64,000 nucleotides of DNA. It comes from CAZVLQ01 sp964628185 (GTDB taxonomy: Bacteria > Pseudomonadota > Zetaproteobacteria > Mariprofundales > Mariprofundaceae). Numbering within the stretch: the first letter of the stretch is position 1; the number at the start of each line of letters is the position of its first letter. Under the pieces are notes generated by a model. That model did not search any database, was not told the origin of the DNA, and saw only the letters and a program-made list of their open reading frames with translations. Below are positions 15,766-25,619 of the stretch, piece after piece. Both the position numbers and the translations under genes were made by a program. The DNA lies in NCBI GenBank assembly GCA_964628185.1, contig CAZVLQ010000002.1, positions 62,001-126,000 on the forward strand, read 5' to 3'.

Positions 15766-16890
15766 TTACAAATCAAGCAGCATGCGGCCGGGATATTCAA
15801 GGGCTTCTTTCACCGTCACCAGAAACCGGACCGCTTCACGGCCATCGACAATGCGGTGGTCATAGGAAAGCGCCAGGTACATCATGGGACGGACCACCAC
15901 CCTGTCATCCTCCGCGACGGGCCGTTTTTGAATGGCGTGCATGCCGAGAATGGCGCTCTGGGGCGGGTTGAGAATTGGCGTGGACAACAGTGAACCGAAT
16001 ACACCGCCATTGCTGATGGAGAACGTGCCTCCCTTGAGGTCATCCGGCACAAGTCGGCCCTCGCGCGCCTTTTTCGCAAGATCGGCAATGACGTTTTCGA
16101 TCTCCGCCATACCCAGCCGGTCCGCATCACGCAGGACCGGCGCCACCAGCCCCCTGTCCGTGGATACCGCGATACCGATGTCGCAATAACTGCGATAGAT
16201 GACATCGTCACCCTCAACACAGGCATTGACGGCGGGAAACCGGCGCAGCCCCTCGACGCAGGCTTTTACGAAAAAGGACATATAGCCGAGATTCACGCCA
16301 TGCTTTTCCCTGAAGGCATCACGGTATCGGGCCCGCAACTCCGTCACCGGCTGCATATTGACTTCATTGAAAGTGGTCAGGATAGCGGCTGTATTTTGCG
16401 CCTCCTTGAGCCTGCGGGCGATCGCCTTGCGCAGGGCGCTCATGGGCGCACGCTCTTCCACCCTGTCCCCGAGCTGGCGCTCAGGTACTTTCAGCGTTCT
16501 CTCCTTCTTTTCTACAACTGCGCGCACGGGAGCGACATCGGCCTTCGCCGCGGGAGCATGCCCGGCCGCAGCCGCCTTACGGGCGGGAGCAGGGGCCTTT
16601 TCCGGTTGCTTCACCTTCTTTTCGGAAGCCCTGGAGCGGGGCCTGGCCGCGACTTTGCCAGCTTCAATCCGGCCGATCACCTCGCCCGGCGTCACTGTCT
16701 CACCCGCCTGTTTGCGAATTTCTTTCAGAACGCCGTTATCAAGGGCGGTCACTTCCATGGTAATTTTATCACTTTCAATTTCGGCCAGCACATCATCCTC
16801 GGCCACGGCATCACCCACCTGTTTTTGCCAGGATATCAGCGTCGCCTCGGACTCGGACTCACCCAGGGCTGGAACCTTGATTTCAATCAT
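15766..16890 (-). CDS. sucB: 2-oxoglutarate dehydrogenase E2, dihydrolipoyl succinyltransferase (no visible E3-binding domain)
   Basis: Core acyltransferase of the 2-oxoglutarate dehydrogenase complex, transferring succinyl from lipoate to CoA. It is 374 residues (E. coli 405). A single N-terminal lipoyl domain carries Lys42 in [12 protein letters not shown] linker of about 70 residues is rich in Ala, Lys and Pro. The catalytic domain starts at [17 protein letters not shown] and contains YDHRIVDG near the C-terminus. The usual 35-residue peripheral-subunit-binding domain between linker and core (SPAxRRLxxE...GxGGRLTxEDV) is not visible. The ATG at 16890 lies behind GGAGAGG; the GTG just upstream is an alternative. 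It follows sucA by 17 bp. No lpd (E3) is in the window. Confidence 0.94.
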   Translation of the reverse strand: MIEIKVPALGESESEATLISWQKQVGDAVAEDDVLAEIESDKITMEVTALDNGVLKEIRKQAGETVTPGEVIGRIEAGKVAARPRSRASEKKVKQPEKAPAPARKAAAAGHAPAAKADVAPVRAVVEKKERTLKVPERQLGDRVEERAPMSALRKAIARRLKEAQNTAAILTTFNEVNMQPVTELRARYRDAFREKHGVNLGYMSFFVKACVEGLRRFPAVNACVEGDDVIYRSYCDIGIAVSTDRGLVAPVLRDADRLGMAEIENVIADLAKKAREGRLVPDDLKGGTFSISNGGVFGSLLSTPILNPPQSAILGMHAIQKRPVAEDDRVVVRPMMYLALSYDHRIVDGREAVRFLVTVKEALEYPGRMLLDL

Positions 16891-16907
16891 CACGGTATGT
16901 CCTCTCC

Positions 16908-19796
16908 TTATTCAATCATGCCTTCAACCGAACCGCTCAAGGCGGCATGCACCAGTGCCTGCTGTTGCTGGGCGTGCCGTTTGGACGACCCGACCGCGGG
17001 GGCGGCGGCGGATGCTCGCGCCAAATGCGTCAGGTGTTGGCCCTGAAGCAGGCAACGCTCCAGATCGCGTGCAATCTCGCACCAGGCACCCTGGTTTTCC
17101 GGCTCTTCCTGCACCCATACCAGCTCACTGGCGGTCGCGAAGTTCGACAACTGCCGCCTGACTTCCTCGCATGGAAACGGGTACATCTGCTCAAGACGAA
17201 TTATCGCCACATCCGTTATTTCCCGCCGGCACCGCTCCGCCAGCAGGTCGTAGTACACCTTGCCGGAACACACAAGCAGCCGGCGGACGCGGGAAGACTC
17301 AATGGCATCATCCGTTTCCGCCAGTACGGAATGAAAGCGGCCACTGCTGAAATCATCGAGCGCCGAAAATGACAATTTTTGCCGCAGCATGCTTTTCGGG
17401 GCCATCATAATCAGCGGCTTGCGCATCCGGATCAACGATTGCCGCCGCAGCAGATGAAACAGTTGCGCCGGCGTGGTCGGATAAACAACCTGCATATTTC
17501 TTTCAGCGCAAAGTTGCAGATACCGTTCCAGCCGGCTCGAGGAATGTTCCGCTCCCTGCCCTTCATAACCGTGAGGCAGCCATAACATCAGTCCGCTCAT
17601 GCGGTCCCACTTGGATTCTCCGGCAGCGATAAACTGGTCAATCACTACCTGCGCATTGTTGGCGAAATCGCCGTATTGCGCTTCCCAGATAACCAGCGCC
17701 CTGGGCTCGGCCACGGAATAGCCGTACTCAAAGGCCATAACCGCCTCTTCGGACAGCATGCTGTCCACGGCCACGAAGTGGGACATTTCCCCCTTCTCAA
17801 CCCGGCGCAACGGCACAAACTTCTTGCCCGTTTTCTGATCATAGACAACAACATGGCGATGAAAAAAAGTGCCCCTGCCCGTATCCTGTCCCGATATCCG
17901 CACCCAGCCGCCCTCGGCAAGCAAGGTGGCATAGGCCATTGTTTCAGCGCAACCCCAGTCCACCGGCGCCTCGCCCTTCATCATCCGTATGCGTGCGTCA
18001 TAAATCTTCTGCACCCTGGGATGAAGGGTAAAATCCCGTGGCATCCGGTGCACCTTGTCGGCCAGCGCCTCCAGTGTTTCCACTGCAACCGCCGTTTCCG
18101 GTTCGGGTGCGCCATCGCGCAAATACCCCGCCCAGCGCCCCTGCAGGCTGTCGTGTGACGGTATCGGGGCCTGCGTATTGTTACGCCGCACCTGTTTGAG
18201 GCATTCACGGTAATCGTGCACCATGTCTTCGGCATCCTGACCGGTCAGCAGCCCGTCACGCTGCAGCCGGTCGCGATAGAGATGCAGTACATCCGGATGC
18301 GCCGCGATTTTGCGGTACATCACGGGCTGGGTGACCATCGGCTCATCCGCTTCATTATGCCCGTGGCGGCGATAGCAGATCATATCGATGACGATATCCG
18401 ATTTGAACCGGTAACGGTAATCCAGCGCGATCTGCGCCGCCAGCACCACCGCCTCGGGATCATCGCCATTTACGTGCAGGATCGGCGCCTGCACCATCTT
18501 GGCGATATCCGTGCAATACAGGGTGGAACGGGCATCGAACGGGTTGGTGGTAAAACCGATCTGATTGTTGACTACGATATGAATGGTGCCGCCGGTGCGA
18601 AAACCGTTCAGCTTGGAGAGATTCAGCGACTCGGCCACCACCCCCTGGCCGGCCATGGCGGCATCCCCATGTACCAGAATACTGATCACTTCCCGCCTGA
18701 GCTTGTCTCCACGCCGGCGCTGACGCGCGCGCACGCTGCCCAGCACCACCGGCGTAATGATTTCCAGATGCGACGGATTGAAAGCCAGGGACAAATGCAA
18801 CGTACCACCCGGCGTTGGAATATCGGCGGAAAATCCGAGGTGGTATTTCACATCGCCGGCCCCGTGTTCCGCATCTTCAAACTGAACGCCCTCGAATTCG
18901 GAGAAGATTTCCGATAGCGATTTGCCCAGCAGATTGGCCAGTACGTTCAGGCGACCCCGATGGGCCATGCCGAGAATCACTTCCTTTGCGCCCTTGCAGC
19001 CGGCCTGCCGGAGCAGCATGTTAAGCATCGGGATCAGGCTTTCTCCCCCCTCCAGCGAGAATCGTTTCTGACCGGTATAGCGTGTGTGCAGAAAGTGTTC
19101 GAATTCCGATGCGCGCATAATATTGCGGAAAATCTGCAGGCGGATTTCGGCATCAAAATGCGGCGTGGACAGTGTCGTCTCCAAACGCTCCTGCAACCAG
19201 TGTTTCTGGGCGGAGTCCGTGATATGCAGAAACTCGGGGCCGATACAGCCGCTATAAGCCTGCTTCAGAATGGAAAGAATCTCACGCAGGGGAAGCACGG
19301 GCGGCCCCACCAGATCACCGGTTGGAAAATCCGCATCCAGGTCGGCCTCGGAAAGGCCGTAATATTTCAGCTCCAGTTCGGGACTGGGCTGCGGCGGATT
19401 CAAATGCAGCGGATCAAGGTCGGCATGCAGGTGTCCGTAGACGCGGTAGCCGTGGATGAGATAAATGGCGCGGGAGGGGTACTCCACTTCCCGCATTTCC
19501 GTATGCAAAGCATCCGCCGGTGCGGCGGCGGGCCCGGCCGATGCGTGCAATATACGCGCTTCGGCCTCCCGCTTCGAAATCAGGGGGCCTGCTTCCTTCA
19601 GGGCCTGAAAACGTTTGGCCCAATCAGATGGTATTGAAGCCGGATTGCTGAGGTAATCCTCAAACAGGGATTCTACCCAGGCGGCATTGACCCCTCCCAG
19701 ATCAGCCTCCTGATCGAGAAGCGCATGCCTGGACGGGAACCGGATCGTCTGCTCGCTGCCCTTTGTTGCCTTGCCCACGCCAGCTTTATAGCGCAA
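16908..19796 (-). CDS. sucA: 2-oxoglutarate dehydrogenase E1 component SucA
   Basis: Thiamine-diphosphate-dependent decarboxylase of the TCA cycle. The protein is about 960 residues. [20 protein letters not shown] near the N-terminus aligns with the E2-interacting region of E. coli Suc[60 protein letters not shown] and [13 protein letters not shown] are the conserved active-site and ThDP/Mg segments. The start is uncertain: a TTG at 19796 is the outermost, a GTG at 19778 gives a more usual N-terminus, and neither has a clear RBS. It is the first gene of sucAB. A T/A-rich stretch (TATATTCTTTATT) 25-45 bp upstream may hold the promoter. Confidence 0.95.
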   Translation of the reverse strand: MRYKAGVGKATKGSEQTIRFPSRHALLDQEADLGGVNAAWVESLFEDYLSNPASIPSDWAKRFQALKEAGPLISKREAEARILHASAGPAAAPADALHTEMREVEYPSRAIYLIHGYRVYGHLHADLDPLHLNPPQPSPELELKYYGLSEADLDADFPTGDLVGPPVLPLREILSILKQAYSGCIGPEFLHITDSAQKHWLQERLETTLSTPHFDAEIRLQIFRNIMRASEFEHFLHTRYTGQKRFSLEGGESLIPMLNMLLRQAGCKGAKEVILGMAHRGRLNVLANLLGKSLSEIFSEFEGVQFEDAEHGAGDVKYHLGFSADIPTPGGTLHLSLAFNPSHLEIITPVVLGSVRARQRRRGDKLRREVISILVHGDAAMAGQGVVAESLNLSKLNGFRTGGTIHIVVNNQIGFTTNPFDARSTLYCTDIAKMVQAPILHVNGDDPEAVVLAAQIALDYRYRFKSDIVIDMICYRRHGHNEADEPMVTQPVMYRKIAAHPDVLHLYRDRLQRDGLLTGQDAEDMVHDYRECLKQVRRNNTQAPIPSHDSLQGRWAGYLRDGAPEPETAVAVETLEALADKVHRMPRDFTLHPRVQKIYDARIRMMKGEAPVDWGCAETMAYATLLAEGGWVRISGQDTGRGTFFHRHVVVYDQKTGKKFVPLRRVEKGEMSHFVAVDSMLSEEAVMAFEYGYSVAEPRALVIWEAQYGDFANNAQVVIDQFIAAGESKWDRMSGLMLWLPHGYEGQGAEHSSSRLERYLQLCAERNMQVVYPTTPAQLFHLLRRQSLIRMRKPLIMMAPKSMLRQKLSFSALDDFSSGRFHSVLAETDDAIESSRVRRLLVCSGKVYYDLLAERCRREITDVAIIRLEQMYPFPCEEVRRQLSNFATASELVWVQEEPENQGAWCEIARDLERCLLQGQHLTHLARASAAAPAVGSSKRHAQQQQALVHAALSGSVEGMIE

Positions 19797-19894
19797 TGCT
19801 CATGAAAAGGCGAATAAAGAATATATCACGGGCTGCCTCGTCGCCAGGCCCGAAACCAGTCCCCTGGTACGGGGTGCAACAAACCACTGCGGTA

Positions 19895-20662
19895 TCAGCC
19901 GTAGCGCAACCGGTACCACAACAGGCCCAGATACTCATGCAGCGTCTGCGCGGAATCTGCAAACACATTCCAGCGGGGCAGGTAGCTGCGTATATCGTAT
20001 TCTCCCCGTCTGGCGATATAAGCGGTGGGGGCTGGGACGACATCCAGCCCCTGTTTTTCGAAGCACCACTGCGCCCGCAGCATATGCCAGGCGGAAGTGA
20101 CCAGAATGACGCGGCGCACCCCCTCACTTTCCAGAAGTTCCCTGATATTTCTTGCATTTTCCCATGTGTTGTTGGCGCGGGGTTCCGCATGCATCATAGG
20201 CGCCGGCAGGCCCAGCCGGATCAGCCAGCGCACCATGATGGCGCCTTCCGCCTCAACCGCCTGTGAAAACGGTTTGCCGCCCGTGGCATAAACGGGCAAT
20301 CCTGTTTCACGTGCGATTTCGGCGGCATAGACGGTACGCACCAGGGCCTGCGGCCCCAGTTCGTCCCGTCCGCCGTACTCCGGCGCTCGCTCATAGATAC
20401 CGCCACCGAGCAGAACGATTACCGTTCCCTGCCCGGCAACCGTTGCTGCATTCAACGCCGGAAACCGGGACTCAAGCGGGCCTACCAGCGCGTCACGTAC
20501 GGGCTCGGTGGACAACAGCCACAGGCATGCGAATGACAACAACACCAGCACCCTGCCCCAGCGTCGGCGCCAGCAAATGAGACCGGCCAGTCCCGCCAGC
20601 ACCAGACCACCGGGCGGCAAAAGCAACTGAGAGACAATCTTGCCCAGGAGCAGCGTATTCAA
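19895..20662 (-). CDS. elyC: ElyC/SanA/YdcF-like (DUF218) envelope protein
   Basis: A 255-residue inner-membrane protein with two N-terminal TM segments (about 10-30 and 36-55) and a DUF218 domain. IVLLGGGIYERAPEYGG is followed by YAAEIARETGLPVYATGG, then EPRANNTWENARN and ILVTSAWHMLRAQWCF, the conserved pattern of the family. In E. coli, ElyC affects undecaprenyl-phosphate carrier use and peptidoglycan assembly; the enzymatic activity is not settled. It lies downstream of cstA on the same strand (25 bp) and about 100 bp before sucA. The symbol is assigned by family resemblance only. Confidence 0.8.
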   Translation of the reverse strand: MNTLLLGKIVSQLLLPPGGLVLAGLAGLICWRRRWGRVLVLLSFACLWLLSTEPVRDALVGPLESRFPALNAATVAGQGTVIVLLGGGIYERAPEYGGRDELGPQALVRTVYAAEIARETGLPVYATGGKPFSQAVEAEGAIMVRWLIRLGLPAPMMHAEPRANNTWENARNIRELLESEGVRRVILVTSAWHMLRAQWCFEKQGLDVVPAPTAYIARRGEYDIRSYLPRWNVFADSAQTLHEYLGLLWYRLRYG

Positions 20663-20687
20663 CGGGGCCTCCTCCGGTCGTCAGGCA

Positions 20688-22415
20688 TCAGGATGGCGGC
20701 AGCGTCACCTCGGCATGGACTGAGGGCGTCTGCCTGTGGCTCTGATGGATCGTCCGCACGGCCACCAGTGCTTCAAACAGCACCCACAGGGCAAGGACAA
20801 GAATGACCCCGCCCACGGTGGCCACCGTCCATTGTCCCTTGCCGAGTGCCTTGACCATGCCCATGACCATACCGGAGATCGTCGCACCCAGCACCAGCAG
20901 CATGGGCAGCAGCGTGTACAGAATCGGTTTTCGTTTGCGGTACAGGTAAATCGTGACGGTGAGCAACGTCAGGCCGGCCAGTATCTGGTTGGTGGTGCCG
21001 AACAGCGTCCACAGGAAAAGCCCGGCGGGCTTGCCGTTCACCTTGAAAAAGGCGAAAAATCCAATGGCCGCCACGGCGAGCAGGGTCGCCACGTAACGAT
21101 TGGTAAGGATTTTCAATCCGATGGTGTTGCCAATTTCCTCGATATTGAAGCGCAACAGGCGCGTACCGGTATCCACGCTGGTCATGGCGAAAGCAACCAC
21201 TACGACGCTGATAAACGCCTCCGCCATATTGAGCGGGACGCCCAGTTGATGCACGAACTGGCCGTTACCCTGGATAAACACGGCCAGTTTCTGATGCAGT
21301 CCCGCGGCCTTGTGCCATGAACCGTAGAAATTCGCCCACTGCGCATGACTGGTAAACGCCCCGGCCGTCGTGGCGAAAACGGCGAGCATGGCCAGCAGCG
21401 ATTCGCCGATCATGCCCACATAGCCGATAAAGGGCGCATCCGTTTCCTTGTCCAGTTGCTTGGCCGTGGTACCGGATGCCACAAGCCCGTGAAAACCGGA
21501 CACCGCACCGCAGGCGATAACGATAAACAGGAACGGCAGCATCGGCGGAGCGCCTTCGGGACGGGGATTAAAGGCGGGTGCCACCCAGTCGGGCGACATG
21601 ACAAAAAAACCGATCAACATGCAGAACATTGCCAGATACAACAACAGCGAATTGAGAAAATCACGCGGTTGCAGCAGCAGCCACACGGGCAGCACGCTGG
21701 CGGCGAAGGCATACACGAGAAGCGTCCAGCTCCAGGTGGAAGCAGCCACGCCGGTCACCGGCAGGTAGAGTCCGGCCCAGGTTGTGCCGAGCATCAGCAG
21801 GAACCCTACCGAAATCAGGGGCCAGAGCGGCATACCCCGGCGGTAAATCAGATATCCGATCAGCATTGCAATCAACATCAGTGAATATGTCGGGAAAACC
21901 GCCTCAGGATGAGCCGTAGCCGGCACGTGCGCGGGATCGGGGGCGGCAAAAAGGCCCGAAATCACCAACACAAACACGCCCATGGCCAGAGCGACCAGGA
22001 AGAAGATGACCAGCAGGAACAGCAGGCGTGTGCGCGGGCTTATCACATCGCGGGAGATCGTCCCCATACTCTGCCCCCTGTATCGTATGGACAACACGAG
22101 TGCGGAAAAGTCATGGACCGCACCCACCAGCAATGTTCCGAACACCACCCACAGAAGGGCGGGCAACCAGCCCCAGATGACCGCAATGGCGGGTCCCAGC
22201 ATCGGCGCCAGTCCCGCGATGGAGGCAAAATGATGGCCAAACAGGACATATTTGTTCGAGGGGAGATAATCCACATCATCCCTGAGCGCATGGGCCGGTG
22301 TGGCGGCTTCCGCCCGCAGCGCAAAGATACGCCGACTAAGAACGCCCCTGGCATACAGGCGGTAAAATACAACATACAGGCTGAGTACCAGAATCGCCAT
22401 GACGACTGGAGACAT
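20688..22415 (-). CDS. cstA: Carbon starvation protein CstA-like transporter
   Basis: Large inner-membrane transporter of the CstA family (peptides or pyruvate in enterobacteria), 575 residues, at least 14 hydrophobic segments. The signature KYVLFGHHFASIAGLAPMLGP is at the N-terminus (about 55-75), with IWGWLPALLWVVFGTLLVGAVHDF after it. GAVSGFHGLVASGTTAKQL is also conserved. The ATG at 22415 has an excellent RBS (GGGAGGATAAGG), so the 11 codons further upstream are not used. It is divergent from the parvulin gene at 22590. elyC follows 25 bp downstream. In E. coli cstA is induced by cAMP-CRP; no site was identified here by eye. Confidence 0.92.
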   Translation of the reverse strand: MSPVVMAILVLSLYVVFYRLYARGVLSRRIFALRAEAATPAHALRDDVDYLPSNKYVLFGHHFASIAGLAPMLGPAIAVIWGWLPALLWVVFGTLLVGAVHDFSALVLSIRYRGQSMGTISRDVISPRTRLLFLLVIFFLVALAMGVFVLVISGLFAAPDPAHVPATAHPEAVFPTYSLMLIAMLIGYLIYRRGMPLWPLISVGFLLMLGTTWAGLYLPVTGVAASTWSWTLLVYAFAASVLPVWLLLQPRDFLNSLLLYLAMFCMLIGFFVMSPDWVAPAFNPRPEGAPPMLPFLFIVIACGAVSGFHGLVASGTTAKQLDKETDAPFIGYVGMIGESLLAMLAVFATTAGAFTSHAQWANFYGSWHKAAGLHQKLAVFIQGNGQFVHQLGVPLNMAEAFISVVVVAFAMTSVDTGTRLLRFNIEEIGNTIGLKILTNRYVATLLAVAAIGFFAFFKVNGKPAGLFLWTLFGTTNQILAGLTLLTVTIYLYRKRKPILYTLLPMLLVLGATISGMVMGMVKALGKGQWTVATVGGVILVLALWVLFEALVAVRTIHQSHRQTPSVHAEVTLPPS

Positions 22416-22589
22416 CCTTATCCTCCCTTTTACAAGGCATCGCATCATGCCTCGTTGATGATCAGGAAACTGACGGGCTTATGGAAATTTCAGTGCGGCA
22501 GATTCCCGGATAGCGTGCACACAGACGGCAGGCGCGCTACGCTAGCACCCGCTTGCAATACGATAAACCACCATGAACAGGAGCATGAC

Positions 22590-23459
22590 ATGCACGCAAG
22601 AAATCTTTTATGGCCCGTAATACTGATAGCCATGTGCACGGCATGCCAGCGGGAAAAAACAGCCTCGAACATACCTGCTCCGACAACGCCGGCAGTAGCG
22701 GTCATCGGCAACATGACGCTGCATGAAACCGATATTGATGAGGCATTGTCGGTGTTGCCCGAGCAGATGCAGAAACGGCGCAACGATCCCGCCCTGCGAG
22801 CCCGGGTACTCAGGATTTTGCTACGCCGGCTGGCATTAAGCCAACAGGCGCTCGCCATGCATCTGGATAAGGATACCATGATCAGGCGCCGTATTCTCAG
22901 GGCGCGTAACAGCATCCTGATCCAGAGCCTGCAACAGCGAAAGCTGGCGCATCTTCCAGCGCCGTCGGACAAGGAAATCAGCAACTATTACAACCGGCAC
23001 ATCGCGGAGTTTACGGTTCCCGAACAGGTGCACGCGCGTCATATTCTGGTTTCCAGCAAAAAGAAGGCCGGGCGGATCATCCGCCTGCTTCGCCGTGGAA
23101 AGGATTTTGCCACACTGGCCGCTGAATACTCCAGCGATGACAGCAACAAGTCACGCGGCGGTGACCTGAACTGGTTCCCCCGTGGCGTGATGGTCAAGCC
23201 TTTTGAAAAGGCGGTATTTTCCCTGAAAAAACCGGGGGGAATCACCGGACCGGTCAAAACAAGATTTGGTTGGCATGTCATCGAGTTGCTGGGCCGGCAG
23301 CAGGCCAGTCGCCAGACCCTGAAGGAAGCAAGGGAAAATATCGTAGGTATTCTGAAGCAACAACGGCTTACCGAGTGGGTTAACCGCATCGTCAGCCAGT
23401 CAGATGCCCGCATCACAAACCCACAATACCGAACCGCCCTGCGGCAAGGGGACCGGTGA
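22590..23459 (+). CDS. Exported (probably lipoprotein) parvulin-type peptidyl-prolyl isomerase
   Basis: A 289-residue exported foldase-like protein. The N-terminus MHARNLLWPVILIAMCTAC is a short signal peptide with cysteines at its end; the second C is a probable lipidation site, although the lipobox (CTAC) is non-standard at -3. An N-terminal SurA/PrsA-like helical part (about 35-140) precedes a canonical parvulin domain (about 150-250) with EQVHARHILVSS, GGDLNWFPRGVMVKPFE and GWHVIELLG. The ATG at 22590 follows AGGAGC. Its TGA overlaps the GTG start of a DASS transporter (GTGA), so the two genes are coupled. It resembles the PpiD/PrsA/EpsD-type group; the client is unknown. Confidence 0.85.
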   Translation: MHARNLLWPVILIAMCTACQREKTASNIPAPTTPAVAVIGNMTLHETDIDEALSVLPEQMQKRRNDPALRARVLRILLRRLALSQQALAMHLDKDTMIRRRILRARNSILIQSLQQRKLAHLPAPSDKEISNYYNRHIAEFTVPEQVHARHILVSSKKKAGRIIRLLRRGKDFATLAAEYSSDDSNKSRGGDLNWFPRGVMVKPFEKAVFSLKKPGGITGPVKTRFGWHVIELLGRQQASRQTLKEARENIVGILKQQRLTEWVNRIVSQSDARITNPQYRTALRQGDR

Positions 23460-24925
23460 GCATGCATGCAAATGTAAAACGTTTTGCCCGTGTAGCCGGC
23501 CCGGCCGCGGCCATTGGCATTGCATTCAGCCTGCATATTCCCGCCCATCCCCACGCACCTGCCATGTTGGGCACTGCCGCATGCATGGCGATCTGGTGGA
23601 TATCCGAATGCGTCCCCATCGCTTTCACTGCCCTGCTTCCACTGATTGCTTTTCCACTCGCAGGCATTGTGAGCGGCGGACAGATTGCTCCCCATTATGT
23701 CAACAGCATTATTTTTCTGTTTGTCGGCGGTTTTCTCATCGCCCGGGCACTGGAATCGACCGGCCTGCACAAGCGCCTTGCACTCACGCTACTCACCCGG
23801 CTGCATGCCGGACCCGTGCAGCTGGCGGCGGGTTTTTCCATCGCCACGGCCTTTCTGTCCATGTGGATATCCAACACGGCCACAACCATGCTGATGGTTA
23901 CCATCGCCATACCGGTACTCTCTCGCCTGACGGAAGAACATGGCAGGGAAGCGCTGGCGCCCATGGCGGCATACTTTCTGCTCATCATCGCCTATTCGGC
24001 CAATATCGGCGGCATGGGCACGCCTGTCGGCACCGCCCCCAATCTTGTTTTCCTCGAAGCCATGCGTATCCATGCACCGGAACTGACTCCATCCTTCCTG
24101 GAATGGATGATGGTGGGCGTCCCTGTTATGATCGCGGGGCTTCTTGTTCTTTTTATCGTGCTGGGAAAACGGCTGGCAAGTCTGCCATGGCAGGCTTCCG
24201 ACGCCGACGCCCTGCAGGCCGAGCGCGAGGCGCTCGGCCCGATGAAACGCGGAGAAAAGATCGTGGCCTGGGTGCTGACCATGACCGCAATAGCATGGAT
24301 GAGCCGCAAGGGCATCCATGCGCAATCCTTCATCATTCCCGGATGGGCCGTCCTGTTGCCTTATCAGGGCGTGGACGACGGCACCGTTGCCATGTTCGGG
24401 GCCTCCTGGCTGTTCTTTCTGCGCGGAAATAACGGCAGGCCCGTGCTTGGCGGTGACACCTTCCTGAAACTGCCGTGGGATATCGTATTGTTGCTGGGCG
24501 GCGGCTTTGCCCTGGCCTTCGGTATGCAGCAGGCCGGCGCCTCCGCCTGGCTGGGTGCTCAACTGGGGGGTCTGTCCACCCTGCCATTGCCTCTGATGAT
24601 GCTGGGTATTGCGCTGATCATGACATTTTTAACGGAGATCACCAGCAACACGGCCATCACGCAGGTCATGTTGCCGATCCTGGCCGCTGCGGCCATCGGC
24701 AACCATCTCGACCTGCTGCTGGTGTTGTTGCCGGCCACACTGTCGGCCTCCTGCGCCTTCATGCTGCCCGTGGCGACGCCACCCAATGCCATCATTTTCG
24801 GCACCCATCAGGTCCCGATGTCCCGAATGGTACGCACCGGTATCCGTCTGAACCTGGTCATGGCGATTGTCGTTACCGTCATGATCCTGCTGCTACGTCC
24901 CCTTCTGCCCGGGACGAACGGATAA
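23456..24925 (+). CDS. DASS/SLC13 family anion:sodium symporter
   Basis: A 489-residue inner-membrane transporter of the divalent anion:Na+ symporter family (di- and tricarboxylates, sulfate). ACMAIWWISECVPIAFTALLPL is the opening family signature. MWISNTATTMLM is the first SNT sodium/substrate motif, and ITSNTAITQVMLPI is the second, in the inverted repeat. FMLPVATPPNAIIFG is the C-terminal signature. The GTG at 23456 overlaps the preceding stop; an ATG at 23462 is an alternative. Its 3' end overlaps the convergent PAS gene by 47 bp. The substrate could be succinate, malate or citrate and cannot be told from the sequence. Confidence 0.93.
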   Translation: MSMHANVKRFARVAGPAAAIGIAFSLHIPAHPHAPAMLGTAACMAIWWISECVPIAFTALLPLIAFPLAGIVSGGQIAPHYVNSIIFLFVGGFLIARALESTGLHKRLALTLLTRLHAGPVQLAAGFSIATAFLSMWISNTATTMLMVTIAIPVLSRLTEEHGREALAPMAAYFLLIIAYSANIGGMGTPVGTAPNLVFLEAMRIHAPELTPSFLEWMMVGVPVMIAGLLVLFIVLGKRLASLPWQASDADALQAEREALGPMKRGEKIVAWVLTMTAIAWMSRKGIHAQSFIIPGWAVLLPYQGVDDGTVAMFGASWLFFLRGNNGRPVLGGDTFLKLPWDIVLLLGGGFALAFGMQQAGASAWLGAQLGGLSTLPLPLMMLGIALIMTFLTEITSNTAITQVMLPILAAAAIGNHLDLLLVLLPATLSASCAFMLPVATPPNAIIFGTHQVPMSRMVRTGIRLNLVMAIVVTVMILLLRPLLPGTNG

Positions 24926-25532
24926 AAGCACAGAATTCGAGATGGCCGTCGGATTGCAGGGGCACAATCGCCATGACCACCGGAAGTTCCTGTCCCGACC
25001 TGTTTCTGGCCTCAACATCCACCTGCTTGTACAGAAAAGGGCCGCTACCTGTTGCCAGGTAGCGCCGGATCCCCTTTATGTGGGCGTCACGATACCGTTC
25101 AGGGATAATCAGTTCGGTGAGGTTTTTCCCCATTGCTTCGTGTTTCAGCCAGCCGAATGTGGATTCGGCCTGCCTGTTCCAGGCGGTGACGCGGCCGTCA
25201 GCATCAATGGCAATGAATGCCTCATAGGCCATGTCCACGATACGCTGTATCCGCTTGTTGTGCGCGTCCAGGCTGTGCAGCAACTCCCGTTGCCGGTTGA
25301 CGGCGCGCTGGGCAAACACCCCGAAGGCAAGAAACATCAGGGAAATCAGGCTGCGCATCCATATTTCATTCGCACTGATGTCAACCAGCGCGCTGATAAA
25401 ACCGCCTGAATGAAACGCCACTGCATGAATCACGGCCTCCAGCGGCCAGTAAAGCAGCGCAAACACGGCGCCCAGAACCATAATGCCATACCGTTTCCAC
25501 ATGGCGACAATATCAATCAAAATCCGTTTCAA
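24879..25532 (-). CDS. Membrane-anchored PAS-domain protein
   Basis: A 217-residue protein with two TM helices at the N-terminus (about 14-36 and 52-75), a short linker (RQRELLHSLDAHNKRIQ), and one PAS domain (about 95-205). The PAS core reads AYEAFIAIDADGRVTAWNRQAESTFGW, then GKNLTELIIPERYRDAHIKGIRRYL, the class common in sensor kinases. No output domain (kinase, GGDEF, HTH) follows; the protein ends soon after the PAS domain. It could pass a signal to a partner or be a shortened sensor. The extended overlap with the convergent DASS gene keeps the C-terminal coding sequence fixed. Confidence 0.82.
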   Translation of the reverse strand: MKRILIDIVAMWKRYGIMVLGAVFALLYWPLEAVIHAVAFHSGGFISALVDISANEIWMRSLISLMFLAFGVFAQRAVNRQRELLHSLDAHNKRIQRIVDMAYEAFIAIDADGRVTAWNRQAESTFGWLKHEAMGKNLTELIIPERYRDAHIKGIRRYLATGSGPFLYKQVDVEARNRSGQELPVVMAIVPLQSDGHLEFCAFIRSSRAEGDVAAGS

Positions 25533-25619
25533 CTCAAGCGGTAACAGGATTTTGCCATTCCGGACTCGGTTCGTAATCCCGTGAAAAATTCAGGCTATAC
25601 TTGCTGACAGGAGATGCGT

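Noticed and set aside
18216..18917. A 233-codon + strand frame opposite sucA, and similar long frames opposite purH, leuA, asnB and cstA
   Set aside because: These are antisense shadows of well-conserved genes in GC-rich DNA, with no RBS and no family resemblance.
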